Assembly (NCBI RefSeq): GCF_000731315.1
Contig: NZ_HG938354.1
Location: 1,550,001-1,614,000, forward strand
From: Neorhizobium galegae bv. orientalis str. HAMBI 540
Lineage (GTDB): Bacteria; Pseudomonadota; Alphaproteobacteria; Rhizobiales; Rhizobiaceae
DNA length: 64,000 nt
Direction of reading: 5' to 3'
In this document: in pieces, positions 1 through 8,880 of the stretch
Layout of the letters: each line of letters begins with the position of its first letter
How positions within the stretch are numbered: position 1 is the stretch's first letter
Made by a program: the position numbers and the translations under genes
Notes under the pieces: model-generated
Databases searched by the model: none
The model's input: the letters and a program-made list of their open reading frames with translations, nothing else
Told to the model about the DNA's origin: nothing

Positions 1-119
1 TTGCCGCAGACGGGCGTGATGCCGAGGATGTCGAGTTCCGGCGAAACGAAAGCCGTCAGAAGCGCGATCGTGTCGTCTATCCCCGGATCGCAATCCACGA
101 TGATCGGAATTGGAGTCAT
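1..119 (-). CDS. Inosine/uridine-preferring nucleoside hydrolase, N-terminal part
   Basis: Only the first 39 codons are inside the window; the gene continues beyond base 1. The reverse strand from 119 begins MTPIPIIVDCDPGIDD, and the DxDPGxDD signature is the calcium- and ribose-binding motif of the IUNH family, which hydrolyses the N-glycosidic bond of ribonucleosides. It lies 39 bases after the DapA-like gene and in the same direction, so it is probably co-transcribed with that gene and the upstream binding protein. The exact substrate cannot be told from this fragment. The family call is firm because the motif is complete. Confidence 0.85.
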   Translation of the reverse strand, partial: MTPIPIIVDCDPGIDDTIALLTAFVSPELDILGITPVCG

Positions 120-158
120 TTCGAATTTGCCCTTGAATTGTCGGTTGAATGCCGGCGC

Positions 159-1040
159 TCAGAGCGCGCCGACATCACGTAGAACCGCACCGATCTCGGC
201 ACGGGCCGCGTCTGCGAGCGGCGCCTGCGGCGCCATCGGCGCGCCGACCGGAAAGCCCTGAAGCTCGAGCGCCGTCTTGATGCAGGCGGCGATCGAATAT
301 TTCGCGAAGATCTCGTTGACGCGCCAAAGCAGACGCTGCAGTTCCATCGCCTTTGCCCAGTCCTCCGCCTTCGCCGCTTCGTAAAGGGCAATGCTCTGGC
401 GCGGCACGATGCAGGCCGGGCCTGCCATCCAGCCGACCCCGCCGATCATCATCACGCAGACCGGGATATGCGCGGAGGCGGCGAACACCTCCATCCGGCC
501 GCGGGTCCGCTCGATGATGGACAGCAGGCGCCCGGTATTGGTCGAGGCATCCTTGATGTAGCGGATGTTCTCGACATGGCTCAGACGCTCGATCACTGGC
601 AGAGTGAGATCGGAACGCTGGAACTGCGGATTGGTGTAGAGGACGACCGGCCGGCCCTTCGCTGCCTTGGCGATAGCCGCGAAATAGGCTTCGACGCCCT
701 CGTCGCTGACCGGGAAATAGGCCTCAAGAATAGCCAATATGCCGTCAGCTCCCGCCTCGACCATGTATTCCGTCTGAGCGACGGCATCGCTGGTCGACGT
801 AGACGCCACGCCGGCGACAACGGGCACCCGGCCGCGATTGGCCGAGATTACCGTGTCGACGACGTGGCGCCGCTGCTCTTGGGAGAGATAGGCAAATTCA
901 CCGGTGCTGCCGAGCGGCGTCAATCCATGGACGCCGGCGTCGATCAGGTGATCCACGAGATCCGTCAGCACGCCTTCCATGACCGCGCCCGACTGGTCGA
1001 TCGGCGAAACAAGGTAGGGGAAAACGCCGCTGAAAGACAT
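159..1040 (-). CDS. DapA/N-acetylneuraminate lyase family aldolase
   Basis: A 293-residue class I aldolase of the dihydrodipicolinate synthase superfamily, the normal length for the family. The GSTGE motif (residues 44-48), the catalytic Tyr135 (LYTNP) and the Schiff-base Lys163 (YIKDAS) are all present. The family joins or cleaves pyruvate and an aldehyde; members outside lysine synthesis act on sugar acids, hydroxyproline products or sialic acid. The position between a family-5 solute-binding protein and a nucleoside hydrolase suggests a catabolic rather than lysine-biosynthetic role. Cytoplasmic. The actual substrate is not evident. Confidence 0.85.
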   Translation of the reverse strand: MSFSGVFPYLVSPIDQSGAVMEGVLTDLVDHLIDAGVHGLTPLGSTGEFAYLSQEQRRHVVDTVISANRGRVPVVAGVASTSTSDAVAQTEYMVEAGADGILAILEAYFPVSDEGVEAYFAAIAKAAKGRPVVLYTNPQFQRSDLTLPVIERLSHVENIRYIKDASTNTGRLLSIIERTRGRMEVFAASAHIPVCVMMIGGVGWMAGPACIVPRQSIALYEAAKAEDWAKAMELQRLLWRVNEIFAKYSIAACIKTALELQGFPVGAPMAPQAPLADAARAEIGAVLRDVGAL

Positions 1041-1061
1041 GACGGATCACCGCTTTCCGGA

Positions 1062-2612
1062 TCAGTTCGGCTTCACATAGTAGGGAAGCGTGTAGGCATC
1101 CGACCGGCCTTCATAGGAAAGGCCGTTCTTGAGTGCCCAGGTGTTGGCGAGGTAAAAGACCGGGATGACACCGAGATCGGTCATGGCGATCTCGGTCGCC
1201 TTCTTCAGGAGCGCCTCACGCTTGGCATCGTCGAGCGTACCACGGGCTTCGCTCAGCGCCTTGTCGAACTCCGGATTGGAGTAGCGACCGCGATTGCCCT
1301 GCCCTGCCTTCTCACCATAGGTCTCGAGGATGGGGCCGAGCACGCCGGAGGCTTCGCCGGTTTCGACAGCGGCACCGCCCATGATGAAGCTGAACTCCAG
1401 ATTGGAAGCGCGGGTGAAGTAGACGCTGCCCGGCAGCGTCACGACCTCCGTCTTGATGCCGATGCGGCTGAAGAACTGGCCAATCGCCTGCGCCACCTTG
1501 GAGTCGTTCGGATAACGGTCGTTCGATGCGTGGAAGGTCAACGAGAAACCGTCCGGATAACCGGCCTTGGCCAGCAGTTCCTTGGCCTTGTTCGGGTCGT
1601 AGGCATCGACCTTGATCGCCGGGTCATAGCCGAAATAACCTTCCGGAACGACCTGCCCGGCCGGAACGCCCTGGCCGTCCATGATGCGGTCGACGAGCGC
1701 CTCACGGTTGATCGAGAGAGAAAGCGCACGACGTACTTCCGGCTTCAGCAGCGGGTTCTTGCCGTCCGGACCCTTGGCGAAGGGCGATTCCTCGCGGCCC
1801 TGGTCCATGTGAAGATACATGATGCGGTTGCCCGCAACGTTGACGACCTTCAGCTTGTCGGACGCCTGGAGCTTGCGCGTGTCGGCAGTCGGAATGCTCT
1901 CGATCATATCGACATCGCCGGAAAGCATGGCGGCGACACGGGCGCTGCTGTTCTTGAACACCCGGAACGTCACCTTGTCCCACGCCGCCTTCTCGCCCCA
2001 GTAGCCGTCGTTGCGGGCGACGACAACATTGTCGTCCGGCGTCCAGGAGACGAATTTGAACGGACCGGTGCCGATGACGCCCTTGCCCGAGTTCATGTCT
2101 TCGGTGGTCGTCTTTTCCATTTCGGCCGGCAGGATGGCGATGCGGCTGAGGTTGTTCAGAAGGAGCGGCGTCGGGCCGTCCGTCTTGATACGGACCGTCA
2201 GCGGATCGACGGCAGTGATCTCGGTAATCGCCTTCACATAGGCGGCAAACGAACTCGGGCTGTTCTTCGAAGCGAGCGGCACGCGCTTGATGCTGGCGAC
2301 GACATCGTCCGCCGTGAAGTCGCTGCCGTCGTGGAACTTGACGTTCGGCCGTAGCTTGAATTCCCAGGTCGTATCGTCGATCGTCGTCCAGGACGCGGCG
2401 AGTGCCGGCTGGATCTGCTGCTTGGCGTCCTGATTGACGAGGCCGTCGAAGAGGTTGCGCGCCATGGCGCTGTTCGGGCCGACGACATAGAACTGCGGAT
2501 CCATGGACGTGGTCGAGGCGGCCAGACCAACGGTCAGGTCCTTCGCATGGGCTGCGAACGGTACGGCAAAGACTGACGCTGCCAATGCGGCTGCGATCGT
2601 AAGGAATTTCAT
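1062..2612 (-). CDS. ABC transporter substrate-binding protein, family 5 (DppA/OppA type)
   Basis: A 516-residue periplasmic binding protein. The start at 2612 is chosen because it is preceded by a GGAGGAG ribosome-binding site and opens a clear Sec signal peptide (MKFLTIAAALAASVFAVPF, cleavage near AAHA). The frame remains open upstream but that part has no signal or homology. Family-5 features include PQFYVVGPN near the N-terminus, the central GTGPFKFVSW segment and a C-terminal region typical of peptide/nickel/opine binders. No permease or ATPase genes are adjacent inside the window; they may lie beyond base 1. Divergent from a LysR gene that probably controls it. Confidence 0.88.
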   Translation of the reverse strand: MKFLTIAAALAASVFAVPFAAHAKDLTVGLAASTTSMDPQFYVVGPNSAMARNLFDGLVNQDAKQQIQPALAASWTTIDDTTWEFKLRPNVKFHDGSDFTADDVVASIKRVPLASKNSPSSFAAYVKAITEITAVDPLTVRIKTDGPTPLLLNNLSRIAILPAEMEKTTTEDMNSGKGVIGTGPFKFVSWTPDDNVVVARNDGYWGEKAAWDKVTFRVFKNSSARVAAMLSGDVDMIESIPTADTRKLQASDKLKVVNVAGNRIMYLHMDQGREESPFAKGPDGKNPLLKPEVRRALSLSINREALVDRIMDGQGVPAGQVVPEGYFGYDPAIKVDAYDPNKAKELLAKAGYPDGFSLTFHASNDRYPNDSKVAQAIGQFFSRIGIKTEVVTLPGSVYFTRASNLEFSFIMGGAAVETGEASGVLGPILETYGEKAGQGNRGRYSNPEFDKALSEARGTLDDAKREALLKKATEIAMTDLGVIPVFYLANTWALKNGLSYEGRSDAYTLPYYVKPN

Positions 2613-2644
2613 GATGGAGCTCCTCCGGTGTTTCCGAAATCCGC

Positions 2645-2740
2645 GCTCTCCCAGCGGAATAGAGATGGCATTAAAGCCTCGGGCCAGAAAAGAAAAATTG
2701 CATTTGGTGTTCCGTTCATGTCCTAATGTTATGGGAGAGC
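2645..2740. promoter_or_regulatory. Divergent promoter region with distant inverted repeat
   Basis: The gap between the minus-strand binding protein and the plus-strand LysR gene holds a 9-bp inverted repeat, GCTCTCCCA at 2645-2653 and TGGGAGAGC at 2732-2740, flanking an AT-rich core. LysR proteins normally bind in such divergent spacers, but their sites usually have much closer half-sites, so the role of this pair is a guess. Confidence 0.3.
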
Positions 2741-2747
2741 CAAGCGC

Positions 2748-3644
2748 ATGCGATTGAAGCCACGACAGGTCGAAGCCTTCAGAAGCGTGATGATGACGGG
2801 CGGCATTACCGCCGCCGCCGAGGCGATGAGCGTCACGCAGCCTGCCGTCAGCCGCCTCATCCGCGACCTGGAGGAAATCGTCGAGATCAGGCTGTTCGAA
2901 CGGGTCGGGACCCGGTTGATGCCGACAGCCGAGGCGACGCAGCTCTTCCGGGAGGTCGAGCGGCTTTATCTCGGGCTCGACCAGATCGCTCAGGCCGCCG
3001 ACGATATCCGCCGGCACAAGAACATCGTGCTGAGGATAGCCAGCGTCACCTCGCTGGTCCGGCCCTACCTGCATCAGGCGATCATCGATGTTGTCGGCAA
3101 CCGTCTGGACATCCCACTGGTGATCGATGTCGAAAACAGCCGCCATATCTGGGATATGGTCGAGAAAAACCGTTACGATCTCGGCTTCGTCTTCGGCTCG
3201 CCGCGTATGGCCGACAAGAATGCCGTCCTGCTGCACGGTTCGCATGCTGTCGCCGCCATGGCGCCCGGCCACCGGCTGGCGTCTCGCAAGGTCATCACGC
3301 CCGCCGACCTTCTGGACGAGCGCGTCCTGATCCCGGGCCGCAATTCGCCGCTCAGGCTGGCGCTGGACCGCGCCTTTTCGAATGAAGACCATCAACCGAT
3401 CAGCACGATGGAAACCTCGATGCTGAACTGCTGCTATTTCGCTGCATCGGGAATGGGTGTCGGCATCGTCGATCACACCAGCCTTCGGTCCGCCGGCGCC
3501 GACATCATCGCTATTCCCTTCGAGCCGAAGATCGAAGTCTCCTACTTCGCCATTCGTCCGTCAGGCGGGCAGCGCATTGCAGTGCTGGACGACATCGTAG
3601 GGCGGATGCAGGATATGATGTACGCTGTCAACAATACCAGATGA
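2748..3644 (+). CDS. LysR-family transcriptional regulator
   Basis: 298 residues, the standard LysR length. The N-terminal winged helix-turn-helix reads through TAAAEAMSVTQPAVSRLIRDLE (about residues 21-42), followed by the linker helix and an effector-binding domain ending near residue 290. It is divergent from the family-5 binding protein with a 135-base spacer, the classic arrangement for a LysR activator of a transport/catabolic operon. The probable targets are the binding protein, aldolase and nucleoside hydrolase set; the inducer is unknown. Confidence 0.9.
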   Translation: MRLKPRQVEAFRSVMMTGGITAAAEAMSVTQPAVSRLIRDLEEIVEIRLFERVGTRLMPTAEATQLFREVERLYLGLDQIAQAADDIRRHKNIVLRIASVTSLVRPYLHQAIIDVVGNRLDIPLVIDVENSRHIWDMVEKNRYDLGFVFGSPRMADKNAVLLHGSHAVAAMAPGHRLASRKVITPADLLDERVLIPGRNSPLRLALDRAFSNEDHQPISTMETSMLNCCYFAASGMGVGIVDHTSLRSAGADIIAIPFEPKIEVSYFAIRPSGGQRIAVLDDIVGRMQDMMYAVNNTR

Positions 3645-4340
3645 AGTATGCTTGGGCGGTCGATCGGTGGAAATCGGTGTTTTTGACAGGATATGAACCC
3701 GCTAGCGCTTTGCTGGGCAAACCAAGGGCTGTCCCCACTTGATCTAGCGGACGAACCATCTAGCGGACAAGCCGATCCGGGCAAACAAGGGCCTGCGCTG
3801 GTCCGCCAAGGCGCAGCCCCTCAACCCGACGCGCAGCGGGTGGCATTCGCAAGAAGAGCCCGCAAGCTGAGGGGCTGCGGCGACATTGCTCGAACTCTTC
3901 CACAGCGAGATTCGCGATGAACATAAACTTGAAGCAGCGGTCGCGCAGATCGAGCTTATTTGATGTGATGGAATGATCGTCAGGATCGGGGCACCTGCGT
4001 CGAAGCTGCCGCGTGATCGCCGGCCGGGACCGCGCCGCAGCGACTAGGCCGAACCGCTAGCGCGCTGTTAAGCATAAGCCCTCGGGAGCTCTCAGAGCTG
4101 GATCGGGCCTCGTCTACCAGCGATTGGCCTCGGCATATGGACGTGTGGTGTTTTGGGGCTGTACTGCTGCTGTCTCTTGCTCCTGATGTTTACAGGGCGA
4201 GAACCCCTGAGGCGCCCGGTAGTTTCTGGCTTGGACACCAGCGTCATCGAAATGGTTGATATCGCGGCGAAGACTGCTACGTTCCCCTTCTGTTTCGAGG
4301 TAGAAGGCTGGCGGATAACATCACGATCGCTGAAGCCGCC
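3645..4340. other. Intergenic region without a convincing gene
   Basis: About 700 bases between the LysR gene and dinB. I see no open frame with a ribosome-binding site and family resemblance. It holds two close copies of ATCTAGCGGAC near 3741 and 3756 and a 12-bp inverted repeat listed separately. A short frame at 4153-4344 that reaches the dinB start has no recognisable features. Confidence 0.5.
3812..3879. repeat. 12-bp inverted repeat
   Basis: CGCAGCCCCTCA at 3812-3823 and TGAGGGGCTGCG at 3868-3879 are perfect reverse complements separated by 44 bases. The spacing is wide for a terminator and no T-run follows. It could be the remains of a small mobile or palindromic element, or a structured transcript; nothing further can be said from the sequence. 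Confidence 0.45.
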
Positions 4341-5429
4341 ATGAACGACACGAGCTCGCCCACCATCCGCAAAATCGTGCATGTGGACATGGATGCCTTC
4401 TACGCATCGGTCGAGCAGCGCGATAACCCTGACCTGCGCGGCAAACCGATTGCCGTCGGTGGATCGGCAGCCCGCGGTGTGGTGGCGGCGGCGAGCTATG
4501 AGGCCCGCAAATTCGGTGTTCACTCGGCCATGCCGTCTGTCACCGCGAAGCGCAAATGTCCGGAGCTGATTTTCGTGCCGCCCCGCTTCGATGTCTACAA
4601 GGCCGTGTCGCAGCAAATCCGTGAGATCTTCGCAGAGTACACGCCTCTCATCGAGCCGCTTTCGCTCGACGAGGCCTATCTCGATGTCACCGAAAACCTG
4701 AAGGGCATGGAGCTCGCCACCGAGATCGCATCGGAAATCCGTGTCAGGATCAAGCAGGTGACCGGCCTCAACGCGTCGGCAGGAATTTCCTACAACAAAT
4801 TCCTCGCCAAGATGGCGAGCGATCTGAACAAGCCCAACGGCCAGGCCGTCATCACCCCGAAGAATGGACCGGCATTCGTGGAAGCGCTCTCCGTCAAGAA
4901 ATTTCATGGCGTCGGGCCGGCGACGGCCGAGAAGATGCACCGGCTCGGGATCGAGACGGGCGCAGACCTCAAGCAGAAGACGCTCGAATTCCTCGTCGAC
5001 CACTTCGGCAAGTCGGGACCCTATTTCTACGGCATCGCCCGCGGATTCGACGAGCGCCAGGTCAGGCCCGACCGGGTGCGCAAATCCGTTGGCGCCGAAG
5101 ATACGTTCTCGCAGGACCTCCACGCCTACGAGCCTGCCCGCGAAGGGCTTCAGCCGCTGATCGAAAAAGTGTGGGGTTACTGCGAGGCCAATGAAATCGG
5201 CGCAAAGACCGTGACACTGAAGGTCAAATATGCCGATTTCACTCAGATCACCCGCAGCAGAACGGTTGCGGCTCCTCTACCAACGATCGCCGAGCTGGAG
5301 AACGTAGTCGGCCGGCTGCTCGCGCCAATCTTCCCACCGCGAAAAGGGATCCGCCTGCTCGGCGTGTCGCTGTCTTCGCTGGAACGGCGAGCACCGATCG
5401 CGGAATCGCAGCTGTGGCTGGCGCTTTAG
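4341..5429 (+). CDS. dinB: DNA polymerase IV (Y-family translesion polymerase)
   Basis: 362 residues, typical of DinB. The catalytic carboxylates are Asp16 in HVDMDAFYAS and Asp110-Glu111 in PLSLDEAYLDVT; the helix-hairpin-helix segment (FHGVGPATAEKMHRLGI) and the little-finger domain follow. The enzyme copies past lesions and misaligned ends during stress and is error-prone. The gene is isolated, on the plus strand, with no linked imuA, imuB or dnaE2. No LexA box was identified upstream by eye. Confidence 0.95.
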   Translation: MNDTSSPTIRKIVHVDMDAFYASVEQRDNPDLRGKPIAVGGSAARGVVAAASYEARKFGVHSAMPSVTAKRKCPELIFVPPRFDVYKAVSQQIREIFAEYTPLIEPLSLDEAYLDVTENLKGMELATEIASEIRVRIKQVTGLNASAGISYNKFLAKMASDLNKPNGQAVITPKNGPAFVEALSVKKFHGVGPATAEKMHRLGIETGADLKQKTLEFLVDHFGKSGPYFYGIARGFDERQVRPDRVRKSVGAEDTFSQDLHAYEPAREGLQPLIEKVWGYCEANEIGAKTVTLKVKYADFTQITRSRTVAAPLPTIAELENVVGRLLAPIFPPRKGIRLLGVSLSSLERRAPIAESQLWLAL

Positions 5430-5734
5430 AATGCCAGCATTGTCTGAGCAGGAAGGGTTGAACGGCGGAGCGCCCGGCGGAAGCCTATGCGAGATGTCTG
5501 GTTCAGGAAGGAGCCCCTCGAGCCAGTTATGCGTTGATCGCGCGTCAGCATAGCGATCTGGCGGTCGTGAAATGGCGCAAGGGGAGCGCGTTGACCCATG
5601 GCAGCTCAACAACGTTACAGGATAGACTGCGCCGGCGCTTGGAAATAGTAAACAGTTGGATTTAGCGCGAATTCGCACAATTGACGACTGACAATCTGGC
5701 CCTAGCTCCATGCTTTCATCGCGGCAAGGATCCT
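5430..5734. other. Intergenic region, nothing recognised
   Basis: Roughly 300 bases between dinB and a small hypothetical gene. No coding signal, clear terminator or repeat could be supported. The last bases supply the ribosome-binding site (AAGGA) of the following gene. Confidence 0.4.
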
Positions 5735-6043
5735 ATGTCAGCACTTATTTCCGTACTCCGCCAAGCCATCCAGCGCTCCAACGACACCACGGTCGAAGGG
5801 CGGCAACGTATCTATGCTTCCGCCCGCCGTGGAATAGAAAGGCTTCTTACACGCGCAGACATGCCTGCTGGGCATGGTTCTCTGCCAACCCAACTGCACA
5901 GGCTCGAAGACGCGATCAAGGAAATCGAAAGAGAATTCTCGGCGGATGACCGCGACCACACCAGCCTGGAGCTGGAGGGCAATCTGCCCGATCTTTCGAC
6001 AGAGCGCCGGCAGCGGCGTAGCCGTGCTAAGAACAGCACGTAA
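5735..6043 (+). CDS. Small hypothetical protein, 102 residues
   Basis: Start ATG at 5735 follows CAAGGATCCT, a good ribosome-binding site. The product begins MSALISVLRQAIQRSNDTT and is charged and largely helical, with a glutamate/arginine-rich middle (LHRLEDAIKEIEREF) and a basic tail (RRQRRSRAKNST). There is no signal peptide or membrane segment. I do not recognise a named domain. Codon positions look coding, so I call it a real small gene of unknown role. Confidence 0.5.
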   Translation: MSALISVLRQAIQRSNDTTVEGRQRIYASARRGIERLLTRADMPAGHGSLPTQLHRLEDAIKEIEREFSADDRDHTSLELEGNLPDLSTERRQRRSRAKNST

Positions 6044-6488
6044 GGATGGTGCGTTCGGATTTAGTTTGGTGCGCTCCAGCGGCTCTCCGCTATCGTTGCG
6101 CCAGCAACGTTCGCTTCCCGGCCGCCATGCTGGCAATGGCATTCCTGGCGTGGACCGTGCGCGACGAGATTCGATCGCGCGCAAGGCCGCGCTCGTCAGC
6201 GACCATTGCGCTGCCCGAGCGCAGCCAAAATAGCGCTCTCGGCAAGTGCTAATTCCTGATCCCTACAATACCGCCATTCGGAAAGCATGAATTTGTGAGC
6301 CAAGCCCCAAATATTATCTCACTTGAAGCTCGTACCGGCTTGTCCATCTTAGCGTCAACGTAAGCAGTCCTCCCCGGCAAGATGAGACTCATGCCGATGA
6401 TTGCAATGGCAACCGGGCTCCACCTGCCAAGCCCTTCCTCAATCAAAAGCGAGCGTGGGAGCTGGTTGAGGAAGGCATAGATATCTTT
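6044..6488. other. Region with only weak short frames
   Basis: Several overlapping frames under 70 codons run in both directions. One on the minus strand (6249-6446) would give a 65-residue peptide with a hydrophobic stretch (VAIAIIGMSLIL) but has no ribosome-binding site. None is supported well enough to call a gene. Confidence 0.35.
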
Positions 6489-6614
6489 CTATCGGATCGC
6501 GCCAGTCACGATGGGATCGAGTTTGTCGAGCTGGTCCCAAGCGAGCGACGCGCCAAACAGCAGCACCGCAATAATCGGGATAACCAAAAGCACAGCACCA
6601 CCGGGAACACGCAT
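6489..6614 (-). CDS. Small single-pass membrane protein, 41 residues
   Basis: The start at 6614 is preceded by GAGAGG seven bases upstream. The product reads MRVPGGAVLLVIPIIAVLLF and then GASLAWDQLDKLDP: one strongly hydrophobic helix with a short polar tail. A longer frame reading upstream (to 6815) lacks a good start and looks non-coding. Short inner-membrane peptides like this are common in rhizobia but the function is unknown. Confidence 0.45.
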   Translation of the reverse strand: MRVPGGAVLLVIPIIAVLLFGASLAWDQLDKLDPIVTGAIR

Positions 6615-6914
6615 GACAAAACCTCTCAGCGATTGAGCCCCAGACTCATGCTCCGGCTTCGTTACCGAGAGGTTAATTGCGTCTCGCTTTCGCACAGGAA
6701 AGCACACCAGCTGGACTTCTTCTTCGACCCGCACTCCCTTCCATGATTGCTTAGGAGAGTTAGCAAATCGCGGAAGCCATAACTTGCGAGTTACCGACAC
6801 CATACCGATCCCCATTGAACGGACGGGACGGCCAGCGGCTCGGGAAAGGGCGAGTTAACGCAGGGATGAAGCCGCATCAGGAATGCCTACTAGAGCACCC
6901 ATCCGAAACTGGCT

Positions 6915-7205
6915 TTATCTATAGAGCGATGAACAGGTCGCTCGCACGCCTGCGCGCGGAGAATCCGTGTTGCCGTCAGCGCGATAGGACTGATAGCGGT
7001 TTGTACACCACTGTGCATGGCTGCCCCCACCCGCGCGAGGCCGGCTCGCGATGGCACCGCCGATGATAGCGACAGCACCGAATGCTGCTAAGGGTACCAG
7101 AAACCATCGCTGCGGTGGTGGTAGCCCGTACGTCTGTCTCTGTATCCACGTTGGCCATTGGCAATATTCGCGACGATCATTGTATCCACGGCGGTCATCC
7201 CGCTA
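6915..7205 (-). pseudogene. BA14K-family protein remnant, frameshifted
   Basis: No single frame is open, but joining two minus-strand frames gives a BA14K-like protein. One frame gives [20 protein letters not shown] then Tyr-Pro and a stop; a single extra base there would lead into [19 protein letters not shown] in the other frame. That frame continues with [18 protein letters not shown] and ends with a conserved-looking Cys-containing tail ([10 protein letters not shown], stop at 6915). The hydrophobic AIIGGAI segment and HxxWCxxRYxSYR motif are BA14K hallmarks. The signal-peptide end is missing, as the upstream bases now lie next to cspA. A sequencing indel could explain one shift but not the missing N-terminus. 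Confidence 0.6.
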
Positions 7206-7247
7206 TAGAGTGCACCCACAACTCTGCGAACACGGGAATAGGTATTT

Positions 7248-7451
7248 ATGGCGACTGGTACAGTGAAGTTTTTCAACGACGACAAGGGTTTTGGTTTCAT
7301 CACCCCCGAGAATGGCGGACAAGACGTTTTCGTCCATGTCTCCGCACTCGAGCGCGGCGGATCGCTCCGTGAAGGCGACAAGGTGAGCTTCGAACTGGGG
7401 CAAGATCGCAAAACCGGGAAATCAAAAGCAGAGAACGTCTCGGTTCTTTGA
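7248..7451 (+). CDS. cspA: Cold-shock domain protein
   Basis: 67 residues, a single cold-shock domain. RNP1 (KGFGFITP, residues 13-20) and RNP2 (VFVHVSAL, about 27-34) are intact. The protein binds single-stranded RNA/DNA as a chaperone for transcripts. Rhizobia carry several paralogues, so the symbol marks the family and not a specific copy. It is monocistronic on the plus strand; a cold-responsive 5' leader may exist but cannot be judged by eye. Confidence 0.92.
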   Translation: MATGTVKFFNDDKGFGFITPENGGQDVFVHVSALERGGSLREGDKVSFELGQDRKTGKSKAENVSVL

Positions 7452-7934
7452 CTAAGAAATCGGCTTCGCGAAATACAGGGCTCTGCCAGGAAGCGCTGTT
7501 CAGCTTGAGCTGGCAGTTTCGTCAACGAGCCAAGCTGATCCATGTGGTACATCGACGAGATCAGCGCGCCGGAATAGCAAGCCTGCTGAGATTGGATGTA
7601 GGGTGGACAAGCGAGCCGTTAGATTGACAGCGAGGTCCCGACGGGTAGGTCCCGGACAGGGCTACGCTGCCCCGCGAGATGTGATAAGGTTTCGGGAGCG
7701 ACTGACTGGCTGCGGGGAGCGGAGCTCGCGGACGGTATAGCGGCCGGACGCGACGCCGATCGCAATCCGCCGTCCGCACTTCGCAACCAGGTCGATGAGA
7801 TCGAAGCCATTCAACGTCCCTCCTGATAAACATGAGCGGGTGCAAGTTGACTTGGTGATTCCGGGACAAAGAATGTTGTTGTGTGCCGGCGAGCGCGAGC
7901 TGCGGCTGTAGAGATACTAAGAGGGAAGCTGATA
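7452..7934. other. Intergenic region, no gene supported
   Basis: About 480 bases after cspA. Minus-strand frames at 7561-7869 and 7619-7810 have compositions typical of overlapping noise (Arg/Ser/Pro-rich) and no ribosome-binding sites. No terminator with a T-run was found after cspA. Confidence 0.4.
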
Positions 7935-8111
7935 ATGGGATGGAAAACGCCGAAGGTCGAGTACGTCAACGGTTATAGGATTGTTGAGCTCGAGGGACCG
8001 ACCTTCAAAGTTTATGACGGCGACCGCCAGCTCGGTGAGGATTTCCCCTACTCCGGCGAAGCGGCCGCTCACGCGAAGTCTCTTCCAACGCTGGATCCTC
8101 CGCGGCGATGA
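7935..8111 (+). CDS. Small hypothetical protein, 58 residues
   Basis: ATG at 7935 follows GAGGGAAGCTGATA, a usable ribosome-binding site. The product starts MGWKTPKVEYVNGYRIVELE and ends in a Pro/Arg tail. It looks like a small beta-rich cytoplasmic protein with no signal peptide and no cysteines. The family is unrecognised. An in-frame upstream start at 7881 is possible but has no ribosome-binding site. Confidence 0.5.
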   Translation: MGWKTPKVEYVNGYRIVELEGPTFKVYDGDRQLGEDFPYSGEAAAHAKSLPTLDPPRR

Positions 8112-8277
8112 GTAGGACTTCCGAACGGTTTTCGGGCATTTCCTCTTCGGCGGTCTCGTGGAAATCGGACTCAAGGACACTTAGCTGAATATCACCTTTA
8201 TTGGGACCATGGATTGATCACTTTCAATCCGTACATGACCCAGATGCAACTTTGCTTATTCATTCAATCGACGAGGC

Positions 8278-8571
8278 CTAAACAGGATCGCCGGCCCAGT
8301 CTTCGTGTCCATGGCGTATTCGGATCACGAAAATAGCTCCATTCTCTTCGATCCGGTACACAACGAGATGCGCTTTGAACGGATGGATCCTAACGGGCGG
8401 CGAAATCTCTTCTCGCTCACGCGCCATTCGCGGATTCGCAGCAATCAGGTCAAGCACCGCAAAAAGCTCGTCATAATACCGCCTAGCCTGTGCGGATCCG
8501 AACATGCGGACACTTTGCTCGGCGATTGCAATGATGTCCTCTTCCGCTTCGACAGAAAAGCTAAAACGCAT
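8278..8571 (-). CDS. parE: ParE-family toxin of a type II toxin-antitoxin pair
   Basis: 97 residues with the RelE/ParE fold pattern: an N-terminal strand and helices (AEEDIIAIAEQSVRMFG), the central region RRYYDELFAVLDLIAANPRM, and the C-terminal strands HLVVYRIEENGAIFVIRIRH. ParE proteins poison DNA gyrase. Its start codon shares one base with the antitoxin stop (TAATG), so translation is coupled and the antitoxin is made first. The order antitoxin then toxin and the sizes are those of ParDE. Confidence 0.85.
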   Translation of the reverse strand: MRFSFSVEAEEDIIAIAEQSVRMFGSAQARRYYDELFAVLDLIAANPRMAREREEISPPVRIHPFKAHLVVYRIEENGAIFVIRIRHGHEDWAGDPV

Positions 8572-8825
8572 TATTTGCTGCCGCGGGTGGTTTCCGCGCG
8601 CACGACAGCCGCGGCAAAGAGTTCGTCCTTTGAGCGGCCGCCAACACCACTTTTGAGACCGTCGTCGACAAAGCGCTGCATGGCAGCAATCTTATCACTG
8701 CGCGCTTGGTCTCTCCGAATCAGGTCGCGCACATAGTCACTGGCATTGGAATATCGCCCGGTCCTCGCTTGCGCCTCAACCCAATCTTTCATTGGGTCTG
8801 GTAAAGATACGTTCATAGTAGCCAT
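8571..8825 (-). CDS. parD: ParD-family ribbon-helix-helix antitoxin
   Basis: 84 residues. The start at 8825 is chosen because GGAGG precedes it; an upstream in-frame ATG overlaps that site. The N-terminal strand MATMNVSLPDPMKDWVEAQA followed by GRYSNASDYVRDLIRRDQ is the ribbon-helix-helix DNA-binding fold of CC2985-type antitoxins. The C-terminal half (MQRFVDDGLKSGVGGRSKDE) is the toxin-binding tail. It probably represses its own promoter through the dyad just upstream. Confidence 0.85.
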   Translation of the reverse strand: MATMNVSLPDPMKDWVEAQARTGRYSNASDYVRDLIRRDQARSDKIAAMQRFVDDGLKSGVGGRSKDELFAAAVVRAETTRGSK

Positions 8826-8865
8826 TCGAGCCTCCATACTGCGCACAAGTTAGTTGAATTTGGCA

Positions 8866-8880
8866 AAGTTTGTCAAACTT
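8866..8880. promoter_or_regulatory. Dyad operator upstream of parDE
   Basis: AAGTTTG-T-CAAACTT is a perfect 7-bp inverted repeat with one central base, 41 bases upstream of the parD start in an AT-rich stretch. Related half-sites (ACAAGTT, AACTTG) lie on either side. Ribbon-helix-helix antitoxins bind such short palindromes to autoregulate; binding here is inferred. Confidence 0.55.

Noticed and set aside
468..2354. 628-codon open frame on the plus strand opposite the aldolase and binding-protein genes
   Set aside because: It is the antisense shadow of two well-supported minus-strand genes in high-GC DNA; composition is Arg/Asp/His-rich and no family is recognised.
4153..4344. 63-codon plus-strand frame just before dinB
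   Set aside because: Cys/Leu-rich start without a ribosome-binding site; it probably only reflects the dinB leader.
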